Assembly (NCBI RefSeq): GCF_003096355.1
Contig: NZ_QEKI01000004.1
Location: forward strand, 310,001 to 374,000
Source of the DNA: Pontibacter virosus
GTDB lineage: Bacteria > Bacteroidota > Bacteroidia > Cytophagales > Hymenobacteraceae
Direction: 5' to 3'
Length of the DNA: 64,000 bases
Of the stretch, positions 9,287-18,195 are shown piece by piece (within the stretch, counting starts at the first letter, position 1; each line of letters opens with the position of its first letter). Under the pieces are notes generated by a model, which saw only the letters and a program-made list of their open reading frames with translations, was not told where the DNA came from and ran no database searches. A program made the translations under genes and the position numbers.

Positions 9287-10033
9287 ATGCCCTTCACCGC
9301 CGCACATCCTGCTGCCGTATTGCCATTTCTGAAGCACAGCCGCTGGTTTTCAGCCACCGGCCTGGTAGCAGGCAGCATCGCACCGGATTTTCAGTATTTC
9401 CTGCTCCTCCCCCTTTTCAAGCATAGCGGGCATACACTGGAAGGCTTGCTGTATTTTAACCTGCCTGTTGCGCTGGTCATCGCGACCGTCTTCCACCTGA
9501 TCGTACGCCGGCCTGCTGTTGCGCATCTCCCCAACTGGCTTAAACGCCGGGCCCTGGCTGTACCGCAACTTAACTGGCTTAGCTACCTAAAAGAACGGTG
9601 GTTTGTTTTTGCCTTCTCTGTCATGATCGGTGCAGCCACGCACATTTTCTGGGATTCCTTCACCCACGAGACGGGCTACTTTGCAGGCAAGTGGCCTGCG
9701 CTGACAAGTAGGATGCATATGATGGGACAGGAAATTATGCTCTGCCGCATCATACAGCATGGCAGCACGATGGCAGGAGGCCTGCTCATTCTGCTCTATA
9801 CCTGGCGACAACCAAGCGTGGCTATACCTGACAAGGTGCGCCTTCAGCAAAAGCTCGTGTTCTGGGCAGGTATAGCGCTGGCAGGTATAGCCTTTATGGG
9901 CTACGCCTTGTATGCCAGCGCCTTTATGCGCTCTCCGATGGGTATTGTTGTTTCCTTCCTGACCGGCTCCATAATGGCAACAATTGCCGTGAGCACAGTT
10001 CTGAAGCTGAGCTGGTCGAGGAAAAGGACTTAG
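9287..10033 (+). CDS. DUF4184 family membrane protein
   Basis: A 248-residue protein starting MPFTAAHPAAVLPF and having a HIFWDSFTHETG motif, both hallmarks of DUF4184. About six hydrophobic segments indicate an inner-membrane protein. The conserved His and Asp residues recall metal-dependent membrane hydrolases, but no function is established for the family. It follows the PorE-like gene by 21 bases and may share its transcript. Codons at 9867-9891 carry two in-frame copies of the dispersed CAGGTATAGC word, giving a repeated AGIA peptide. Confidence 0.8.
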   Translation: MPFTAAHPAAVLPFLKHSRWFSATGLVAGSIAPDFQYFLLLPLFKHSGHTLEGLLYFNLPVALVIATVFHLIVRRPAVAHLPNWLKRRALAVPQLNWLSYLKERWFVFAFSVMIGAATHIFWDSFTHETGYFAGKWPALTSRMHMMGQEIMLCRIIQHGSTMAGGLLILLYTWRQPSVAIPDKVRLQQKLVFWAGIALAGIAFMGYALYASAFMRSPMGIVVSFLTGSIMATIAVSTVLKLSWSRKRT

Positions 10034-10039
10034 AATAAC

Positions 10040-11302
10040 TTATTTCTGGGCCTGCGGCAAGTCAGCCAGCACACGTTTTGCCATGTTCGGCATGTTGTCG
10101 CTCACAATGCGCTGCACGTCGTTTAGGTTGGACTGGTAAGGCACTTTTACCTTGTTGCCTGAAACGAGCTCTCCGTTGCTGTTGTAGATGGAGTAATGCA
10201 CCAGGAAATCGCGTTCGTAGTTCCAGGTAGCGCGGTCCAGGCAGTTTTCGTAATTGGTCTTCACCTCAAACTGGTTGATGAATACGTAGTAGTCGATGCC
10301 ATACTGGCCGTTGAAGTGGGAGAAGAATTTCGGGTCTTTCACTTTCACACCAAAGTGCTTGTTCTCGTCCTGCGCTACGGGCACTGTAGCTGGCTGACCG
10401 CCTCTGATATTCAGGTCGTTCTTTTTGCGTTTCACCCAGTCCAGTGCGTTTTCGCGCTCCTTTGCTTTTATGGTAGGCTGGTGGTTGTAGCGCGACTGTT
10501 TGTTATCCTGGTAGCCGTAGCTCAGCGATTTGTACAGGGTGCTCAATTCGCTCACGCTGTCGCGGTAAACACCGCCCAGCAGGTTGATAGTCTCGTATCC
10601 TTCGGGAGCCAACAAAGCATTTAGTCTACCACGGAACACGTGGCGCACGTTCTGGCGCGGTATTTTAGAATGGCGAGCTATCTCGTCGTCGGCGTCAGAG
10701 AAGTACAAGTAAGGGTCAAACGGTACTACCAGGATACGTTGCTTTTCTTTACTCTCCAGCGTTGGCAGTGTAGAGGCCGCAGCCGAGGTACTCGCTTGCG
10801 TGCGGGCCGGGCCCGTTGGATTGGTTGTAGTCGCTGCTCTTGCTGGCTGTGCAGGGGGTATAGCGGCTGGCTTAGCTGCCTGAGGTTCAGCCTTGGCGGT
10901 GGCGGGCTGCCTGGCCGGTGTAGCCGGTGTTTTGGCTGCAGTGCTGGCTGGCTGACTTGCAGCTGCTGGCGTAGCATTTACCACATTGCGCTGTGGGTTG
11001 GCAGTAGTTGCTGGCTTGGTAGCAATAGCATTACCCTTGGCACCGCGGCGCTTTAGGTATAGCGTCTGGCCCATTTGCAGTTGCGTACCATTCCACTTTT
11101 GCAGTGAGTCGAGCGGGATGTTAAACCGACGCGACAGGCTGTAGTAGGTATCTCCCTGCTGCACCAGGTAGGTGGTGTCAACTGCAGCGGAACGCTGAGG
11201 TATAGAAAAAGCCGATGCTACTGGTGTAGCACCGGCTTGATTAAATGCAAATAAAACAAAAAGTATGGCTACAGTTAGGGCGCTCTTCACGACGGCTCTC
11301 AT
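10040..11302 (-). CDS. LysM-domain exported protein
   Basis: A 420-residue protein with a signal peptide (residues 1-26) and one LysM peptidoglycan-binding module (about 44-84, TYLVQQGDTYYSLSRRF). A roughly 100-residue linker of Ala, Pro, Thr and Gln follows, then a C-terminal domain (about 190-415) with LVVPFDPYLYFSD that I do not recognise. It lies 14 bases behind rseP and ends the leftward GH3-dxr-rseP operon, so it is likely a periplasmic cell-wall-bound protein. The linker is the least conserved-looking part. Confidence 0.8.
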   Translation of the reverse strand: MRAVVKSALTVAILFVLFAFNQAGATPVASAFSIPQRSAAVDTTYLVQQGDTYYSLSRRFNIPLDSLQKWNGTQLQMGQTLYLKRRGAKGNAIATKPATTANPQRNVVNATPAAASQPASTAAKTPATPARQPATAKAEPQAAKPAAIPPAQPARAATTTNPTGPARTQASTSAAASTLPTLESKEKQRILVVPFDPYLYFSDADDEIARHSKIPRQNVRHVFRGRLNALLAPEGYETINLLGGVYRDSVSELSTLYKSLSYGYQDNKQSRYNHQPTIKAKERENALDWVKRKKNDLNIRGGQPATVPVAQDENKHFGVKVKDPKFFSHFNGQYGIDYYVFINQFEVKTNYENCLDRATWNYERDFLVHYSIYNSNGELVSGNKVKVPYQSNLNDVQRIVSDNMPNMAKRVLADLPQAQK

Positions 11303-11316
11303 AAACGAATCTTTGG

Positions 11317-12630
11317 TTAGAAGATTATCTTGAATACATCGTTAAATATAGCAAAAGCCATTAAGCCCAACAATAAAACCATGCCCACTTTTTGAGCGTT
11401 TTCTAAAAAATTATCTGACGGCTTGCGACCGCTGATCATTTCGTATGTTAAAAATACAACGTGGCCACCGTCCAGCGCCGGAATTGGCAGGAAGTTCATA
11501 AAGGCCAGCACCATCGACAACATACCTGTGATCGACCAGAACTTGTACCAGTTGAAGGTGTCGCCGAAGATCTGGGCGATACCGATTGGTCCGCTCAATG
11601 ACTTAGAAGCCGATACTTCTCCTCTGAATATTTTACCAAACCCTTTGAGGTTGGCTGTGATCACGCCAAAAGCCTGGTTCGTGCCACGCGGAATAGATTC
11701 TCCCAGACTAAAGTCACGGGTTGCATACTCCAGCAGCGGCTTCTGGTAAAAGCCCAGGGTACCGTCTTCGTTCACAGTGGCTTTCAGGATTACAGGCTCG
11801 TTGTTGCGCTCTACCTCGATAGTCACAGGCTTGCCGGCGTACTTCTGCATCGCCGCCTGGAAATCACTAAAGAAGAGCGTACTCTCACCGTTCACCGATT
11901 TGATATAGTCACCCGCCTTCAAACCGGCCTTGTCTGCTGTGCTGTTTGGCGCTACCTGACCTACCATAAAAGGCTCACGCGGCTGAATGAACACCATGCG
12001 CTCCTTATTATCGGCCATGCGGTCCATGAAATCAGTAGGTATAGGTATATCCACCTGGTTGCCGTTGCGCTCCACGGTATAATATGAGCCGCGGTCCAGC
12101 AGCATGTCCATGGAGTATACATCGTTGAAGTTCTCGAGCGGACGGCCATTCAGCGCCACGATCTTGTCGCCGGCCTCAAAACCCAGTTCCTGACCCAGCT
12201 GATTTGGCTGTACACCATACTTCACTTCACTGGCAGGCAGGTAAGTTTCTCCGTAGTAGTAGTTCAGAGCGATAAAAATGACGATACCCGTGATCACGTT
12301 CACGATAATACCACCCATCATCACGATCAGGCGCTGCCAGGCTGGCTTGGCCCTAAATTCATAAGGCTCCGGATCTTTTTTCAGGGCCTCGGTGTCCAGC
12401 GATTCGTCCACCATGCCTGATATTTTAACGAAACCACCCAGCGGGATGAGACCCAGCATATACTCTGTTTCGCCTACCTTCTTACTAAAAATCTTGGGAG
12501 GAAATCCAATCGCATACTTTTCTACACGCATGCCAAACCATTTGGCAGTCAACATGTGTCCCAGCTCGTGCAATCCAACCAGTATTGTCAGGCCCAATAT
12601 GAGCTGGCCCACCATTATTAAAATATCCAT
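11317..12630 (-). CDS. rseP: RseP, site-2 intramembrane metalloprotease
   Basis: A 437-residue zinc protease. HELGH (residues 21-25) lies in the first membrane helix, the middle holds PDZ sequence (VAPNSTADKAGLKAGDYI), and the second metal-binding motif PALDGGH lies near the C-terminus. Family members cut transmembrane anti-sigma factors and leftover signal peptides. It is 62 bases downstream of dxr and 14 bases before the LysM gene in one leftward operon. The dxr-rseP neighbourhood is common in bacteria. Confidence 0.95.
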   Translation of the reverse strand: MDILIMVGQLILGLTILVGLHELGHMLTAKWFGMRVEKYAIGFPPKIFSKKVGETEYMLGLIPLGGFVKISGMVDESLDTEALKKDPEPYEFRAKPAWQRLIVMMGGIIVNVITGIVIFIALNYYYGETYLPASEVKYGVQPNQLGQELGFEAGDKIVALNGRPLENFNDVYSMDMLLDRGSYYTVERNGNQVDIPIPTDFMDRMADNKERMVFIQPREPFMVGQVAPNSTADKAGLKAGDYIKSVNGESTLFFSDFQAAMQKYAGKPVTIEVERNNEPVILKATVNEDGTLGFYQKPLLEYATRDFSLGESIPRGTNQAFGVITANLKGFGKIFRGEVSASKSLSGPIGIAQIFGDTFNWYKFWSITGMLSMVLAFMNFLPIPALDGGHVVFLTYEMISGRKPSDNFLENAQKVGMVLLLGLMAFAIFNDVFKIIF

Positions 12631-12692
12631 TTAAAAGAAATAAATTTAGAATCGATGATTTTGACAGAAAAATTTATGCCTCAAAGCGACGA

Positions 12693-13853
12693 TCAAAGGC
12701 TTAGCTTGCCTGCTGCTTCTATCGCGTAAGCACGTGTATCTCTGTCTGTTACAACATAGTCCTCGTAAGAAGGATTCGCAATATACGCAACTTTTGCCAT
12801 ACTGCTTTCGATGATATCGGACATCTCCAGGAAGCCGACCTCCTCACGCAGGAAGGTAGCCACCGCTATTTCGTTGGCGGCATTGAGAATGCACGGCATG
12901 TTGCCGCCACGCTCCATGGCATCAAATGCCAGCTGCAGGTTGCGGAAAGCCTCCAGGTCCGGTTGCTCGAACGTAAGCTGCGGGTAGTCCATAAAGTTGA
13001 AGCGCGGGAAATCGGACTTGAGTCGGTTCGGATAGCCCAGCGCATACTGGATCGGCAGTTTCATGTCGGGCAGCCCAAGCTGCGCCTTGATGGAGCCGTC
13101 CTCGAACTGCACCAGCGAATGGATAATGGATTGCGGGTGCACCACCACTTCGATCTGCTCGTTTCTCAGCCCGAAAAGCCACTTCGCCTCAATCACCTCC
13201 AGGCCCTTGTTCATCAGCGAAGCCGAGTCTATGGTGATCTTAGCACCCATTTCCCAGTTCGGGTGCTTAAGGGCCTGTGCCCGGGTAACCTGGCGCAACT
13301 CGTCGGCTTTGCGCCCACGGAAGGGCCCACCAGAAGCGGTCAAAATAATTTTCTCGATCGGGTTGTGAAACTCACCGGCCAGGCACTGAAAAATAGCACT
13401 ATGTTCAGAATCTACCGGGTAAATGTTCACGCCCTGCTGGCGAGCCAGTTCGGTCACCAACTGACCGGCCACCACCAGGGTTTCCTTATTGGCCAGCGCG
13501 ATCTCTTTCCCGGCTTTGATGGCGCGGATGGTTGGCTGCAGACCGGCATAACCGACCATGGCAGTCAGTACCATATCCACAGTACCCATCTCCACCACCG
13601 AATTAAGGGCATTGGCTCCGGCGTATACCTTGATATCCTCGTGCTGCAAGGCATCGCGCACTTGCTCGTACAGGGCTTCGTTGGCTATTACTACCACATT
13701 CGGCTTAAAGGCCAGCGCCTGCGCTATCAAAAGGTCGGCGTTGTTATTGGCGGTAATCACCTCTAACTCAAAACTATCAGGATTAGCCCCGATCACCTCC
13801 AGTGCCTGCGTGCCGATGGAGCCTGTAGAACCAAGTATAGCAATTCGTTTCAT
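12693..13853 (-). CDS. dxr: 1-deoxy-D-xylulose 5-phosphate reductoisomerase
   Basis: A 386-residue enzyme of the MEP isoprenoid pathway that converts DOXP to 2-C-methylerythritol 4-phosphate using NADPH and a divalent metal. The NADPH motif GSTGSIGTQALEVI is at residues 8-21. ANKETLVVAG, the metal site PVDSEHSAIFQ and TASGGPF are all present. The length is normal for the family. It starts 5 bases after the GH3 stop codon. Confidence 0.95.
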   Translation of the reverse strand: MKRIAILGSTGSIGTQALEVIGANPDSFELEVITANNNADLLIAQALAFKPNVVVIANEALYEQVRDALQHEDIKVYAGANALNSVVEMGTVDMVLTAMVGYAGLQPTIRAIKAGKEIALANKETLVVAGQLVTELARQQGVNIYPVDSEHSAIFQCLAGEFHNPIEKIILTASGGPFRGRKADELRQVTRAQALKHPNWEMGAKITIDSASLMNKGLEVIEAKWLFGLRNEQIEVVVHPQSIIHSLVQFEDGSIKAQLGLPDMKLPIQYALGYPNRLKSDFPRFNFMDYPQLTFEQPDLEAFRNLQLAFDAMERGGNMPCILNAANEIAVATFLREEVGFLEMSDIIESSMAKVAYIANPSYEDYVVTDRDTRAYAIEAAGKLSL

Positions 13854-13858
13854 TAATT

Positions 13859-15370
13859 TTAGTTAGCGTTAAGAGCGCCTGCCGACTCGATCAGGCCCTC
13901 GGCCAGTTTGCGGTCGTTGCTCAGGCGCGGCACTTTGTTCTGTCCTCCCAGCTTGCCCTGCGACTTCATGTAGTGGCGGAACGTTCCCTGTGGCAACGCC
14001 CTGATCTTCAGGTCTGCCAGAATATGGCCCGTAATCAGGTCGTCGTAATAGGTATTCAATTTCTGCAACTGCGCGTTCAGTTCTTTTTCGAACGCCTCCT
14101 GGTTGGCGGGCGCGATCGAGAACTCTACCAGCCACTCGTGGAAAGACTGCCCCTTGTCCTGGCTGACGTAAGGTGCCACTGTAAACTCCACCAACTCTAC
14201 CATTGGGTAGCTTTGCATGGTGCGCTGCATCGCCTTTTCCACCTCCTCGCCTATCACGTGCTCGCCAAAGGCAGAAATGTAATGCTTGATGCGACCACTC
14301 ACGATCAGCTTGTAGGGCTTCACGGAAGTAAACTTCACAGTATCGCCAATGGAATAAGCCCAAAGCCCTGCGTTACTGCTAACCACTAATGCGTAGTTCA
14401 CGCCGGTCTCTACCTGACCGATGGTCAGTCGGGTTGGCTTTTCGTTGAAATACTCATCCGTAGGTATAAACTCAAAGAAGATGCCTGCGTTCAGCAACAG
14501 CAAGAGACCCTTGTCATGCTGCTCATTCTGATAAGCGAAAAACCCTTCGGAGGCTGGAAATGTTTCGACGGAATCCACTTCGCGGCCAATCGACTCAAAC
14601 AACTTTTTGCGGTAAGGCTCAAAATTCACGCCACCGTACACAAACAGCGAGAAATTTGGGAAAATATCCTTGATCGGCTTGCCTGTCTGTCTGATCAGTT
14701 TGTCGAAGTACATCTGCACCCAGGGCGGTATACCTGAGATGAGCGTCATGTTCTGGTCAATCGTCTCTTCGATGATCTGGTCGAGCTTGGTTTCCCAGTC
14801 TTCGATGCAATTGGTATCGTAGCTCGGCATCTGGTTGGTGCGCAGGTAGCCCGGCACGTGGTGGTTCACGATGCCTGACAAACGCCCTGTGTGGATGCCA
14901 CCTACTTCGTCCAGCACCGGGCTGCCCGAAAGAAAGATCAGCTTCCCATCCAGAAAACTGGAATTGCCTGTTTCGTGGATGTAAGAGAGCAGCGCGTCTT
15001 TCGCTCCGTTTATGTGGTTGGGTATAGAGTCTTTGGTAATCGGAATGTACTTGGTGCCGGACGTGGTACCGGATGTTTTGGCCAGGTATATGGGTTTGCC
15101 GGGCCATAGTATGTCGCGCTCCCCCGCCTTTACGCGGTTGAAGTACGAGGCAAGGCCTTCGTAGTCACGCACGGGAACGGCCTCTACAAAGTCAGCGTGA
15201 GTCGTTATTTGAGAAAAATGATGTTCACGGCCAAAGGCGGTCTGCTGTGCTTTTTTAATGATCATCTCAAAAACAGCCTGTTGCGCTTCTACCGGGTTCT
15301 GTATCCAGGACTGGTGTTTTTTGTGCACGTAAGCGGCCAGAGGCTTACTGAGCCATGCTTTCACACCCAT
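13859..15370 (-). CDS. GH3-family acyl-adenylate-forming protein
   Basis: A 503-residue protein of the GH3 auxin-responsive-promoter family. It has a phosphate-binding stretch AKTSGTTSGTKYIPIT (about 106-121), SNAGLWAYSIGDTVKF, and the C-terminal ISAFGEHV motif. Plant GH3 enzymes join amino acids to acyl hormones; the bacterial substrates are unknown. It is the first gene of the leftward operon with dxr, rseP and the LysM protein, but the reason for this pairing is not clear from the sequence. Confidence 0.85.
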   Translation of the reverse strand: MGVKAWLSKPLAAYVHKKHQSWIQNPVEAQQAVFEMIIKKAQQTAFGREHHFSQITTHADFVEAVPVRDYEGLASYFNRVKAGERDILWPGKPIYLAKTSGTTSGTKYIPITKDSIPNHINGAKDALLSYIHETGNSSFLDGKLIFLSGSPVLDEVGGIHTGRLSGIVNHHVPGYLRTNQMPSYDTNCIEDWETKLDQIIEETIDQNMTLISGIPPWVQMYFDKLIRQTGKPIKDIFPNFSLFVYGGVNFEPYRKKLFESIGREVDSVETFPASEGFFAYQNEQHDKGLLLLLNAGIFFEFIPTDEYFNEKPTRLTIGQVETGVNYALVVSSNAGLWAYSIGDTVKFTSVKPYKLIVSGRIKHYISAFGEHVIGEEVEKAMQRTMQSYPMVELVEFTVAPYVSQDKGQSFHEWLVEFSIAPANQEAFEKELNAQLQKLNTYYDDLITGHILADLKIRALPQGTFRHYMKSQGKLGGQNKVPRLSNDRKLAEGLIESAGALNAN

Positions 15371-15537
15371 ATGGTTTTTCTTTTTTTAGAGGGGTAAATA
15401 TAGCCAGATAAACGGGTTTTGTCATAGTCATTCGCCATGTTTTACCAGCACACCGTTTTTTTAGAGCCAACAAAAAACGCACTCGCGTAGTTTATAGGTA
15501 TTGTATTTATCTGTAACTAACACTAACGACAAAACTT

Positions 15538-15972
15538 ATGAAAAAGAGCACAGCAAAGGCCCAATGGAACAAAGGCCTGAAAAATGGTAATGGCGAGGTA
15601 CAATCCGGCACCGGCAACTTTAAAGCAGGCTATACCTTCGCCTCCCGCTTCGAGAACGACGCCTCGGCCACCAACCCGGAAGAACTGATCGGTGCGGCCC
15701 TCGCAGGGTGCTACTCTATGTTTTTGAGTTCTCTGCTCGAGAAGGCCAACTACGAGCCACAGTCGGTGCAATCAACCGCCACCGTGCACCTGGGCGAAAA
15801 GGACGGCGGACCGCATGTGATGAAGATCGAACTGAACACCGAGGCGAGCGTGGCGGGTATAAGCGACGAAGAATTCCAGAAACTGGCCGAAGAGTCGAAA
15901 GCCAAGTGCCCTATATCAAAGGCACTGGGAGCTGTTCCTGAGATCACACTTACCGCTTCACTGAAAAAATAA
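15538..15972 (+). CDS. OsmC family peroxiredoxin
   Basis: A 144-residue OsmC/Ohr-fold protein. The two redox cysteines are visible in AALAGCYSMFLSSLL (about residue 60) and KAKCPISKAL (about residue 122). These enzymes reduce organic hydroperoxides in the cytoplasm. The alternating Asn/Glu/Glu start of the first cysteine helix (NPEELIGAALAGC) points to the OsmC branch, not Ohr. It is divergent from the GH3 gene. Confidence 0.9.
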   Translation: MKKSTAKAQWNKGLKNGNGEVQSGTGNFKAGYTFASRFENDASATNPEELIGAALAGCYSMFLSSLLEKANYEPQSVQSTATVHLGEKDGGPHVMKIELNTEASVAGISDEEFQKLAEESKAKCPISKALGAVPEITLTASLKK

Positions 15973-16033
15973 ATTTACTATATTGCAGCTTGCACATAAA
16001 CTGTGCACGTTCGTCTCACTTTAACATCCTTAT

Positions 16034-16540
16034 ATGCCAACAGCCGGTAATGCAAGATCGTCGCTTTTAGTACAGTTAAGCCCTTCGCGCAATGCTAAGC
16101 TCTCGTTCACGGTGCAACTGGTACTCACCCTTTTCTGGCTGGCCTGGGCCATTATGCTGCTCGTAAGCGAAAACCCGACTAACGACCAGAATTACCTGTA
16201 CTACATCTTTTTCGGTTTGGCTGTCGTTTTCCTGGGCTACGTGATCCTGCAGAATACCTCTGTGTTTGGTATACAGTCTTACATCGAAGTGACACCAGAA
16301 TACATCGTACAGAAGAATGGCGTGTTTCGAACCAAGATGATCACGGCTATACCTGATATCGAAGCGGTACACATGTCACCGATGGCCTTGCGCATTACGC
16401 AGCGCGACGGCAACAAGGTATACCTCGACCTGAAGCAGATCCGTAAGAAGCGTGACATTGAAAAAATAAAATCACGCATCCGCGAATTGGCACAGGTTCA
16501 TAATTTCGACGTAAGTGAAGCGGCCATACCTAACAATTAG
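16034..16540 (+). CDS. PH-like (DUF304-type) membrane protein
   Basis: A 168-residue protein with two membrane helices (about 32-50 and 60-78) joined by a short polar turn. A beta-rich domain follows (YIEVTPEYIVQKNGVFRTKMI), as in bacterial PH / DUF304 proteins. The function is unknown; the domain probably faces the cytoplasm. It is convergent with dnaA, with a 40-base palindromic terminator between them. Confidence 0.65.
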   Translation: MPTAGNARSSLLVQLSPSRNAKLSFTVQLVLTLFWLAWAIMLLVSENPTNDQNYLYYIFFGLAVVFLGYVILQNTSVFGIQSYIEVTPEYIVQKNGVFRTKMITAIPDIEAVHMSPMALRITQRDGNKVYLDLKQIRKKRDIEKIKSRIRELAQVHNFDVSEAAIPNN

Positions 16541-16574
16541 TTCGTTGACCAGAAGAAGTGAATAGGTAGTTCTG

Positions 16575-16614
16575 AACAAAGAAGGCCATCCCTGCAGGGA
16601 TGGCCTTCTTTGTT
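16575..16614. terminator. Perfect 40-base palindromic terminator
   Basis: A perfect palindrome centred on CTGCAG, with AACAAAGAAGGCC arms giving A/T tracts on both sides. It sits between convergent genes (the PH-like gene and dnaA) and should work in both directions. Confidence 0.85.
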
Positions 16615-16633
16615 TATATGCAACAGGTATAGC

Positions 16634-18070
16634 TTAACCTGCCTTTGACTTGAATTTCTTCTGAAGCTCCTGAATGCTCACTTTGAATTTCTTGTCCGTA
16701 TCGATCAGGTCTGAAACGGTCTGCACCGAGTGGATCACCGTACTGTGGTCGCGGCCGCCGAAGTGGTAACCGATGGACTTAAGTGAATGGCTGGTGAACT
16801 CCTTGGCGAAGTACATGGCCACCTGACGTGCCGTTACGATCTCTTTCTTCCGGGTCTTGGCTTTGAGCGAGTCCAGACTCACCTGGAAGTACTCAGCCAC
16901 CGTTTTCTGGATGAAGTCGAGGTTTACCTCGGTCTCCACATCCTCAATGATATGCTTCAGGGCCTGCTTGGCAAGCTCCAGGTCAATTTCTTTGCGGTTC
17001 AGCGACGACTGCGCAATCAAAGAGATCAGTACGCCTTCCAGTTCACGCACGTTTGTGTCCACGCTGTAAGCCAGGTACTCCACTACGTTGTCCGGAATGT
17101 CAATCCCGTCGCCCTGCATTTTCTTTTGGATGATGGCCATACGCGTCTCGAAATCCGGGCTCTGCAAGTCGGCGGTGAGGCCCCACTTAAAGCGGGACAG
17201 CAGACGCTCCTCCAGGCCTTTGAGGTCGCGTGGCGGACAGTCAGAAGTCATTACAATCTGCTTGCCGGACTGGTGCAGGTGGTTGAAGATGTGGAAGAAC
17301 ATTTCCTGCGTCTTCTCCTTGCCGCTCAGGAACTGCACGTCGTCGATGATCAAAATATCTACCAGCAAATAGAAGTTGGCGAAGTCCTGCACGTTGTTGG
17401 TCTTGAGCGATTCGATGAACTGGTTCACGAATTTCTCGGAAGAAACGTAGAGCACGAACTTATCCGGGTTGCTGTTTTTGATATGGTTACCGATGGCCTG
17501 CACCAGGTGTGTTTTGCCCAGTCCCACACCACCGTATACCATCAATGGGTTGAAGGAAGTGGTGCCTGGCTTGTTGGCCACGGCATAACCTGCCGAGCGG
17601 GCCAGGCGGTTGCAATCTCCCTCGATGTAGTTTTCGAAGGTATAGGCGCCGTTCAGCTGCGAGTTTAGGAAGTTGCGGTCGATGGTCTTCGACTCGAACG
17701 GGCTCTTGATGAAGTTCTGCTCCGGCCGGTAAGAATTAACAACGGCCTGCGGTATTTTCTTGGTCGGAATATTGACCGTCTGCGGCTTGTTGGACTCATT
17801 GCCACGGTCCACGATAATCGAGTACTCCAGGCGCCCCTCACTGCCAAGCTCCTGGTAAATTACCTTCTTCAGCAAACCTACATAGTGCTCCTCCAGCCAT
17901 TCATAAAAGAATTGGCTAGGCACTTGTATGGTGAGCACGTTGTCGCGCAGGGACAAAGGCTTGATCGGTTCGAACCAAGTTTTAAAGCTCTGTTCTCCAA
18001 TATTTTCCTTAATTACCTGTAGACAGTTACTCCATACTGTTGAACAGTCTTTTATCATCCAATTTTCCAA
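16634..18070 (-). CDS. dnaA: DnaA, chromosome replication initiator
   Basis: A 478-residue initiator with all four regions. These are the N-terminal domain (CLQVIKENIGEQSFKTWFEPI), a short linker (about 90-130), an AAA+ domain with GGVGLGKT (180-187) and IIDDVQFLSGK, and the C-terminal DNA-binding helix with GGRDHSTVIHS. ATG 18070 is the longest start; ATG 18058 (MIKDCSTVW) fits the family equally well. DnaA-box-like sequences lie immediately upstream. Confidence 0.95.
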   Translation of the reverse strand: MENWMIKDCSTVWSNCLQVIKENIGEQSFKTWFEPIKPLSLRDNVLTIQVPSQFFYEWLEEHYVGLLKKVIYQELGSEGRLEYSIIVDRGNESNKPQTVNIPTKKIPQAVVNSYRPEQNFIKSPFESKTIDRNFLNSQLNGAYTFENYIEGDCNRLARSAGYAVANKPGTTSFNPLMVYGGVGLGKTHLVQAIGNHIKNSNPDKFVLYVSSEKFVNQFIESLKTNNVQDFANFYLLVDILIIDDVQFLSGKEKTQEMFFHIFNHLHQSGKQIVMTSDCPPRDLKGLEERLLSRFKWGLTADLQSPDFETRMAIIQKKMQGDGIDIPDNVVEYLAYSVDTNVRELEGVLISLIAQSSLNRKEIDLELAKQALKHIIEDVETEVNLDFIQKTVAEYFQVSLDSLKAKTRKKEIVTARQVAMYFAKEFTSHSLKSIGYHFGGRDHSTVIHSVQTVSDLIDTDKKFKVSIQELQKKFKSKAG

Positions 18071-18195
18071 AACACACTAAGATTCGTTTGGTGAAACAAA
18101 CCTCTCCTTGACGGCGGGGGGGTTACAAATTTGACTAATTTATTCTAAACAAAAAATTATTTATTCACGAAGTTAATACAGGGTTATCCACAGCC
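18071..18195. other. Candidate replication origin beside dnaA
   Basis: A perfect DnaA box TTATCCACA lies at 18184-18192 and a one-mismatch box TTATTCACG at 18161-18169, both inside or at the end of the neighbouring metallophosphatase gene. Next to them is a roughly 40-base AT-rich stretch (18126-18165) that could unwind. Gene orientation is mainly leftward to the left and mainly rightward beyond about 23 kb, as expected around an origin. A further near-box TTATCAACA is at 19896. Two or three boxes are few for an oriC. Confidence 0.4.

Noticed and set aside
16575..16614. 40-base perfect palindrome as an operator or attachment site
   Set aside because: It lies between convergent genes with A/T tracts on both sides and is fully explained as a bidirectional terminator.
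17960..17980. GGTTCGAACC resembling a tRNA T-loop
   Set aside because: It lies inside dnaA, where it encodes part of the conserved FEPIKP segment; no tRNA fold surrounds it.
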